NCBI GenBank assembly: GCA_910592005.1
Contig: CAJVPP010002393.1
Coordinates: 1 to 15,016, forward strand
DNA: 15,016 nucleotides
Source: Funneliformis mosseae
Lineage: Eukaryota > Glomeromycota > Glomeromycetes > Glomerales > Glomeraceae
Reading direction: 5' to 3'
Shown one piece after another: positions 8,847 through 15,016 of this stretch. Within the stretch, counting starts at the first letter, position 1. Each line of letters begins with the position of its first letter. The notes beneath the pieces were generated by a model. That model did not search any database. It had not been told where the DNA came from and worked only from the letters and a program-made list of their open reading frames with translations. A program made the translations under genes and the position numbers.

Positions 8847-9680
8847 TTAATTTGTAAAATTATGATTATTATCAGTATTTGGAAGATCTTCAGAATTACG
8901 TAGATCCTCCGTATTTTCAGAATTCGCAGAATTCCCAGTATTTTCAGAATTCTGGATTAGAAGATCATTATATTGCGTCATTCATGTGACTTCATTATGA
9001 CTAGTTAATTGCTCCGTTGACAATGTATAGATTATGATATTTTATTAAATTAGAAGTGGTTGTAATGCTTTTTGTTTTAGATGAGAATATTCTTTAATTA
9101 TATTTGGATCTACTATAAATAAATCTTTATCTAAATTTATTATTTGAACATGTTGCCATTTTGAACATCTGCTGATTGCTGTATATGCTTGACAAGATAT
9201 AAATAGTTAGCTAAGATCTATTGAAATAGAATATAAGGTAAGACCTTGTGTTTTATGGACTGTTAAAAAAAATGAGTTTTGTAATGAAAACTGTGTTCTA
9301 GATGCATGTTGACCCCTGAATAAAGTAGGATATTTCTCTTGTAATCTATCTTTGAATAATTGTATCATGTATACAAAATACTATTTGTACACTTAGTTAT
9401 TATTTATCTATATTAGTAATTATACCGATTGTTCTATTGCATATACCTTCTTTATTAATGAGTTATTTAGATACATAACTCGTGTACCTTGTTGGAATCT
9501 AACTATTGGTAGCATATTTATTTTTATTTTAAATCCTGTTTGAACAAGTTCTGGTAATACTTGTTTACCTTCTATAAAATCTATAGCTTCTGCTAATAAA
9601 TATTTTTCATTATTAATTGGAAGTAGGTTGCAAATTGTATTGTTGATTTGTCTTGATTAATAAACTATGATATACTTATT
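8847..9680 (-). pseudogene. C-terminal relic of a PIF1-type DNA helicase
   Basis: PIF1 helicases unwind DNA 5'-to-3' using ATP; large divergent families occur alone or in Helitrons. Readable minus-strand blocks are NNTICNLLP, KYLLAEAIDFIEGKQVLPEL, LPIVRFQQGTRVMYLNNSL, GICNRTIGIITNI, ASRTQF, the motif LTVHKTQGLTL and the motif QAYTAISRCSKW, then DPNIIKEY. The tail is Asn/Ser/Glu-rich (NSENTGNSANSENTEDL) and ends at TAA 8847-8849. The Walker A and B half is missing: I found no trace of it above 9680. Frameshifts lie near 9450 (one base short in an A run) and near 9303-9325. Several stops remain, mostly TAA. Family call is firm; whether it was a Helitron part or a free PIF1 gene cannot be told from this fragment. 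Confidence 0.85.
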
Positions 9681-10311
9681 GTTAATTTAAAAAAAGTCCT
9701 TTGCTGCTTTTATCTTCTTATTTTTTTCTGATTGATAAAGTTTAAATAATTTTAATATAATAAATAAATAAATTTGGATTATAAATTACATATATCATTT
9801 AATCAACTATCTGCATGAATATTCTAATAATCATCGCTTAAGTTGCCATTTTTTTTTATTTTCACTTACGATCTTCTAATTTATATAAGCTATATAACCA
9901 CATATTTATTTGTTTAACTAAGGTTAAATTTGAATATAAGAAATTTTCTTAACTCTAAGATTAATTCATAGTGAATTACAAAATTAATAAAACTATTAAA
10001 TATTTTATCATAATTTAAATTAAGTTCTAATTTGATTATTTTTAAAATTGCTTTTATTTTAATCTGATTTAAAGAATTCAGTAAAAGAAAATATAAAAAT
10101 CAATATAAATTAATAAGTTTAATAAAATGTAAAAGCTAATAAAAAATCTGTAAAATTGGTAAAATTAGTAAATTATTATAAATATGCTAGTTAACAAATT
10201 TGATAAACCCTTGTACCTTTTTTATCTTTTTTTGATCCTTCTTCCATTAATTTATTATTATTATAAACAACCTCTTTTCTTTTTTATTTTTTTTTTATTT
10301 CTACTTTCTTA
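9681..10311. other. AT-rich non-coding stretch upstream of the helicase relic
   Basis: I looked here for the missing N-terminal helicase motifs (GxGKT/S, DExx) on the minus strand and saw none. A weak trace such as NIHADS followed by LNDICNL near 9800-9830 has no recognisable match. Stops are dense in all frames. Confidence 0.45.
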
Positions 10312-10482
10312 GTCTTTGAAACTATTTTTATTTAACTTTACTCTCTTTTTAAGTTCTTTAATTTCCTTGCTATATAAATTATTAATATCGATTAATAGGC
10401 TAAAATCTTTTTTTATTCTTTGTAATTCTTTAGAAATTTCTTTAGAATGCTTATTAATTTCATCATTTCTTTTTTTTAATCT
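10312..10482 (-). pseudogene. 57-codon Lys-rich coiled-coil-like fragment
   Basis: An uninterrupted 57-codon minus-strand run lies between TGA at 10483-10485 and TAA at 10309-10311. It contains NDEINKHSKEISKELQRIKK and YSKEIKELKKRVKL, with heptad-like spacing of Ile and Leu among Lys and Glu, as in a coiled coil. No start codon is evident. It could be the end of a decayed element protein upstream of the helicase relic, or a chance run in A-rich DNA. Confidence 0.25.
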
Positions 10483-10722
10483 TCATTTTTAGTGTATAGT
10501 TACGTATAATTCTCAATTCTCTATAAAAATAACTAAAAATAATTAAATTCAGAATTAGATTGATTAATATTTCATATTTTGAAAAGATTACTATTTAACA
10601 AACAAATATTATTAACTTCATTATCAGTGATTTTTACAATATCTATCTTTAATTAAGTTATTAAAAGAGTTTCTTTTTTTAATATACCTTTTAGAAATTG
10701 TATATTTTTATAATACTTTCTT

Positions 10723-10992
10723 ATGGATTCAATTTTGTCAAAATCTAATTCAGATAACTGTGATGATTATGAAAACTTAATTATAAATGATAAACTAAAA
10801 GCACATATCAGATAATATTTGGATAGTTTTACAAGTGATTATTTAGAAGTTTTTTGTTAAAATATATTGTATTTTTTAATAAAAAGTAGAGAGAATGAGA
10901 ATGAAATCAAATTTAACAGGCTTTTATAATTTAAAAATTGTCTATTTTATATTTAAAAATTATTAAACTTTTTTAAGCTTTTATTTGTTTGA
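10723..10992 (+). pseudogene. Possible decayed small gene, unknown function
   Basis: From ATG 10723 one plus frame reads MDSILSKSNSDNCDDYENL onward for 30 codons to TAA 10813-10815, then YLDSFTSDYLEVFC to TAA 10858-10860, then KSRENENEIKFNRLL, reaching TGA 10990-10992. The internal stops are all TAA, each one C-to-T step from Gln. The acidic start and mixed composition are more protein-like than the surroundings. No family is recognised and the stop count is only modestly below chance. Confidence 0.27.
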
Positions 10993-11030
10993 AGCATAAC
11001 TAAGAATATCTTCAGTTAGACACATTTTGA

Positions 11031-11180
11031 TATATTGTCTATCTGTTTACAATATCACTGTAAAATCCTTCTACTTGAATTAATCACGTTATCAAGTCTC
11101 TACTTAAAGTTGCTAACTGCAGTTTAATATAGCCAAAATGTTAAGATCTACCTAACTTTTAACTTTATCAATTCTATGCT
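11031..11180. repeat. Dispersed repeat, copy 2
   Basis: Partner of the copy at 8256-8400, same orientation, sharing the identical 21-base core at 11084-11104. It is more AT-rich than copy 1, for example where copy 1 has CTCGA this copy has CTTGA, suggesting C-to-T decay after insertion. Flanks of the two copies do not match. Confidence 0.75.
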
Positions 11181-12106
11181 ACAAATATAAGAAATAAGCA
11201 AATTATAAAAATCATAAACATAATTTTGCTAAATAGATAATATAGATGAATAGTTTATTAGTCAAAATTTGAATCAGTATTGTAAGAATACATTTAGTTA
11301 AATATCATTTTAATTCAATTTCTTAAGAAATCATTTTGTAAAAATGATCAGTATAAGATAATCTGAATTACTTCAGCTTCTGTATTTTAATCTAATTCTT
11401 TTTTAGCAGTCAATCTAATGCATTGCCTATTTCTGAGAATTGTAATGTAGATTGTTAAATTTGGATTAATGAAAAAGTACTTAACGTGAAATCTTTAAGA
11501 GATATTTAAAGAAAAATAAACTAGTTTTAAGTTCTAATTAATGTAGATTGAATTCTAAGAAAAATAAAATGTAGTAAAGGTTTTGCTAATTTCATAGCTG
11601 ATTAATAGAGAATATTTTTTACAGTTTATATTACTATATTACTTAAATAATACCTTCCAGTTAAAAATAGGAAAATTCTTACACATTTTGTAAGAGTTTG
11701 TATAATTGTGATGAGTCAAATTATAGAAGTCTAATTAATGAAAGAAGCTTATCAGAAATTGATTGAAATTGTGAAGTTGATTAAAAAGAATTATGACTGA
11801 AACTTTATAACTCTTAATTTTCATCTTTTGATTTACTTGTATAAATGTACAAAAGATTATAAACCTCTTTATATCTTCTGATATTTTTTATTTGAGCATA
11901 AAATGGAATATTAGATACTTATTTTAATAGCTATTAAAAAATTGAGTTAGAACTTATATGTTGTATTATGAGTAATAACTAAATAGATAATATTATTAAT
12001 TTTAAAATAGTTACTAAAAGGGTCTTAATATATTTAGCATAAGAACTTCAGTTAATTCAGTTTTAAAGAGTGATAAATTTATTTCAGACAAAATGAAATG
12101 ATATTT
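11181..12106. other. AT-rich stretch, no gene called
   Basis: One plus frame over 11265-11710 has short open runs (for example LAVNLMHCLFLRIVM and LQFILLYYLNNTFQLKIGK), but its stop density equals chance for this composition. Nothing else stands out. Confidence 0.4.
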
Positions 12107-12417
12107 AATGTATTTGCAAAATATTAAAGAATTTTCAATTTATGGATTTGTCATTTTTGAAAGATATGCTAAGTCCTTCTTCAAAAAATATTATAATGTC
12201 AGATGAAATGCTTGATTTAATGGTTGAATATTATAATGTGACTTATGTAAGATATAACTTTAAATTCATTTAAAAATAGACTTAAAGATTTGAATATTAT
12301 CTAAATAAAGATGAACAAATTCAAAAAGTGTTAAATCAGATCTAAAGTATTCAGCTCTTTAATATCATTTTGCTATGTTAAAAGTTCATTTATTTTGACC
12401 TAATTTTTGACAATTAA
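12107..12417 (+). pseudogene. Possible decayed coding tract beside the hAT-like element
   Basis: An ATG at 12142 opens 43 codons (MDLSFLKDMLSPSSKNIIM, then SDEMLDLMVEYYNVTYV) to TAA 12271-12273. The same frame continues to TAA 12415-12417 through a few TAA and TAG codons only, with RFEYYLNKDEQIQKVLNQI readable between. Open sequence also extends upstream of the ATG to about 12107. It stops 45 bases before the hAT-like element, so it is host or older-element DNA that the element landed near. I do not recognise the family. Confidence 0.3.
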
Positions 12418-12454
12418 TGATAATATCAATTGTTATTCTGATCAAATTCAATTA

Positions 12455-12462
12455 TTTTAAAT
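12455..12462. repeat. Left target-site duplication TTTTAAAT
   Basis: An exact 8-base match to the right duplication, directly abutting the TAGG end of the element. Confidence 0.8.
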
Positions 12463-12981
12463 TAGGAATGGTAACAGTCAGTCGTGATTGGTCACTGGTT
12501 AGTCAACGGTCAGTCAAAAACCTTTGACTGACTAACTAGTTAATTGACTGATTTTAACTGACTGGTTGACTGACTGGTTAATAGTAATAAAATTGAGTTA
12601 TTTTGGCTTAATAGAAAGTTTTAGTTTAGTTAAATAATATAATTTTGATTTTTGCTTTAACAATACTAACATAGTATTTTTTAAAACTATGTTATTTTTA
12701 TATAATAATGCAGTATTATAACAGTCTTTAATTTTTTTTTAAAATTTCAAAATTTTAATTTATAGATAATTAATATAAAATGTTGATTTTGTTAATTTTA
12801 ATACAAAATGTTTTTACTATTTAAAAAATGATTGTTCAGTTAAGTCACTCAGTTAACTGATTGGTCAAAATCAATCAGAATCAGTCAGTCAATTGGTTAG
12901 TCAGAAGCCTTTAACTAACTGATATCAGTCACAGTTATAATCAGTTATGACTGGTTATGATCATGATCATTAGCATCCCTA
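12463..12981. mobile_element. 519-bp non-autonomous hAT-like element (MITE)
   Basis: The ends are TAGGAATGGTAAC at the left and, read inward on the other strand, TAGGGATGCTAAT at the right: 10 of 13 positions match. Both are flanked by the identical 8-mer TTTTAAAT (12455-12462 and 12982-12989), the target duplication length of the hAT superfamily. Each end carries about 100 bases of GACTGACT/GGTCAGTC-type subterminal repeats, including a perfect 10-bp palindrome at 12509-12532 and a diverged partner near 12897-12921. The AT-rich middle has no coding capacity, so movement would need a hAT transposase from elsewhere. The intact duplication suggests the insertion is not very old, although the ends have diverged. 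Confidence 0.85.
12667..12694. other. Hairpin inside the hAT-like element
   Basis: TAACATAGT (12667-12675) and ACTATGTTA (12686-12694) form a perfect 9-bp stem with a 10-base A/T loop near the centre of the element. It may be a remnant of a nested foldback. Confidence 0.5.
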
Positions 12982-12989
12982 TTTTAAAT
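12982..12989. repeat. Right target-site duplication TTTTAAAT
   Basis: An exact 8-base match to the left duplication, directly after the CCCTA end of the element. Confidence 0.8.
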
Positions 12990-13650
12990 ATACAATAGAC
13001 TTTTTAGATAATAATTTTATTAAACATTTTTTAGCATTTGTCGAATGGTATCAACCTGTAAATTCTAGTAGTATTTAATATTATTTCAATAATAACAAAA
13101 ATTAAAATATTTGTAATGTAGAATTATGAAGTATCAAATTTTATCAAGAGTCATACGATTGCATTATTCCTGTATATCATATTCTCAGGTCAACTTATTC
13201 TAGTAAAATATTAAATCTCAGACCAGATAAATACAAGAAAATATTTAACCATAAATTTGATTAATAAAAAATACTATATTTATTAAACTTTCATTATTTT
13301 TATATATCTAATTTATAGTATATTTAAAAATATTTTAAAGGATTTTATATTTGAAAATTTTCTAAATATTGCAGCAGTATAAAGAAAATTTTTAGACATT
13401 TTAATATAAACTAAATTATAACTAAATTAGTATATATTGAACTTAATTTTTTAGTTTAGCTATAAATTGAAAGTATTTAAAATTTAGTATTTTTTCTGAT
13501 TAATCTAAACCAGAAATATTAAATTTAGATTATTTTCTGAATAACCAAAATTGGAAATTCTAAATTAGTAATCTTTATGAATTTTGGCTAAAATTAGTAA
13601 AATCTAAGATCTTAATCAAAAATTTTATTTTTTAAATTAAATATTATCTA
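12990..13650. other. AT-rich non-coding stretch
   Basis: No coding run or RNA gene is seen. Around 13490-13600 the words AATTTAGATT, TTTTCTGA and related forms recur loosely, which may be decayed repeat sequence. Confidence 0.45.
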
Positions 13651-13985
13651 CAGATACTCAATAAGAAACTGGATACTATTTCAAGAGGATACAATATACA
13701 GTGAATACTGTATCTAAAATTTATTATATTGAGTTTTGAATATAGTGTTTTGTAAAATAAATTATAAAAATCAGCCTTTTACAATTTTAAGAATGCATTT
13801 ATTTATAAGTGATTAATTTTATAATTATATCCAGATATTAATCAATTTTCATAAAATTAACTTTAAATATATCTAGATACTATTAGTAATTAGGTCAATA
13901 TGGATAGTGAATAGTATCCAGGTATTAATTACGAGAGATATTATTTTTTGAAAGATACTATATGCAGTAGTATATGATATTATTT
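13651..13985. repeat. Cluster of GATACT/AGTATC motifs with a 12-bp inverted repeat
   Basis: CTGGATACTATT (13669-13680) is matched exactly in inverse by AATAGTATCCAG (13910-13921). Between and around them GATACT occurs repeatedly (near 13653, 13672, 13875 and 13965), with a perfect palindrome ATACAGT-GAAT-ACTGTAT at 13696-13713. A second decayed foldback or MITE is plausible, but I see no target duplication. Confidence 0.5.
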
Positions 13986-14779
13986 TAATTATCATTATAA
14001 TAGTTTTGAGTTTATTCTACATGTTTATGCTTATAGTTTGTGATTAGTATTAGCATTACTTTTAAGTTATTTTAATGTTTAGTTTCAGCTAAATATTTTC
14101 TACTATCCTATAGGACATGTTTATATTTTTTGATGATAACTTTATTGACAGAGTCCTTGTAAAATAGAAGAATCTCAGCAGATAAATTAAATTAATACTT
14201 AATTCATTAGCTTTAATCTTTTTTAGAAGACTACTTTCTATATGCTGAATCATTTTATATTATGAAGTTTAGTAAGTTTATTGTATACATTCATAAAAAA
14301 ATTCTAATGTGTTGATAAATTTCTCTGGTATTCTAAATATTCTGATTCTATAATTGTAAAATTGCTTGATGGTTAATTTCTTATTTAAAGATCATCATTT
14401 TTAATTGAATTGATTTTGAAGGTTTTTTTAAAAATTAAATATATTGAAAGAAAAAAAATAAAAAATATTTTAATGTTAATGATACAAAATATATATATAC
14501 TTATTTATTTGATGATTATATTTTATTTTATATAGTTTAGATTAATCTTGATTTAGCTAAGATCTCATCTTTTTATTTCTTAAAAAAATTCTGGTTTTTT
14601 TGTCTCATACTGTATTATGTTAATTAAAATTATAAAATATAATGCAAAGAAAATTTTATCAAATATTATATAATATAATTATATAATACAAACTATATTT
14701 ATTATCAATAATAATAAATAAATGTAATTTATATTTAATCATTATAATTTAATTTATAAATAAAAGTTTTTGAGTAATT
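13986..14779. other. AT-rich non-coding stretch
   Basis: One plus frame over 14075-14400 looks protein-like if stops are ignored, but its stop count equals chance. From about 14650 the sequence is almost pure A and T with small palindromes such as TATAATATAATTATATAATA. Confidence 0.45.
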
Positions 14780-15016
14780 ACAAATGTAATTAAATATTGA
14801 TAATTAATAAAAATAACTTACCATCTATTATATTATTAATATATTTTTTTAAATAAACAATTTAGTTAACTTTAAATTATAATAACAAGTGTAATTAAAT
14901 ACTAATAATCAATAAAAATAACTTACCATCTATTATATTATTAATTTATTTTTTTAAAAAAAAAATTTAGTTGATTTTAAATTACAGTAATAAGTATAAT
15001 TAAATACTAATAATCA
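14780..15016. repeat. 105-bp tandem repeat, at least 2.2 copies, running off the window
   Basis: The block AAATAACTTACCATCTATTA starts at 14811 and again at 14916, and the TAATTAAATA block recurs with the same 105-base spacing, including a third start at about 14992 cut by the window end. Copies differ by few substitutions and A/T-run lengths. The left boundary is blurred by AT-rich sequence. Confidence 0.85.

Noticed and set aside
14076..14400. Plus-strand frame that reads smoothly if every stop is ignored
   Set aside because: Its stop density matches the chance rate for about 80% AT DNA; at this composition almost any frame looks plausible once stops are replaced.
1..15016. CRISPR array, rRNA, tRNA or origin
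   Set aside because: No regularly spaced short repeats with unique spacers, no conserved rRNA words and no cloverleaf were seen. The 62-bp and 105-bp repeats are contiguous tandem units.

Overview
This is an AT-rich eukaryotic window made almost entirely of decayed mobile DNA. I found no intact long gene, no rRNA or tRNA and no CRISPR array. The two recognisable proteins are a family-B DNA polymerase of the protein-primed (DNA_pol_B_2, Maverick/Polinton-like) type and a PIF1-type helicase of the kind amplified in early-diverging fungi. Together with the extreme AT content, these make an arbuscular-mycorrhizal (Glomeromycotina) or similarly AT-rich fungal genome my best guess. That is inference: no host housekeeping gene is present to confirm it.

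Layout. 1-4353 (minus): one long polymerase pseudogene, running off the left edge. It has about 29 in-frame stops and three frameshifts, but its domain order can still be read: acidic N-terminus, zinc knuckle, two EndoVII-like zinc modules, exonuclease/TPR region, polymerase palm. 4354-4470: short divergent intergenic region. 4471-4677 (plus): a small basic ORF with one internal TAG. 4783-5230: a GC-richer repeat zone with a 62-bp tandem repeat and inverted repeats. 5300-6476: very AT-rich DNA with three neat hairpins and no genes. 6477-8255: AT-rich DNA with at most weak coding traces on the minus strand. 8256-8400 and 11031-11180: two diverged copies of one dispersed repeat. 8847-9680 (minus): C-terminal relic of a PIF1 helicase. 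10312-12417: scattered short open tracts that may be relics of element proteins. 12463-12981: a 519-bp non-autonomous hAT-like element with an 8-bp target duplication. 13650-13985: a cluster of GATACT motifs in both orientations. 14780 to the right edge: a 105-bp tandem repeat that continues outside the window.

The genes do not form a working pathway. The window reads as a graveyard of at least three classes of element. The most interesting signal is how the polymerase broke: nearly all stops sit where Gln, Trp or Arg is expected, 18 of 29 are TGA, and several motif residues are changed in ways that C-to-T or G-to-A transitions explain. By eye, composition changes sharply near 5.3 kb, from roughly two-thirds AT on the left to about 80% AT on the right.
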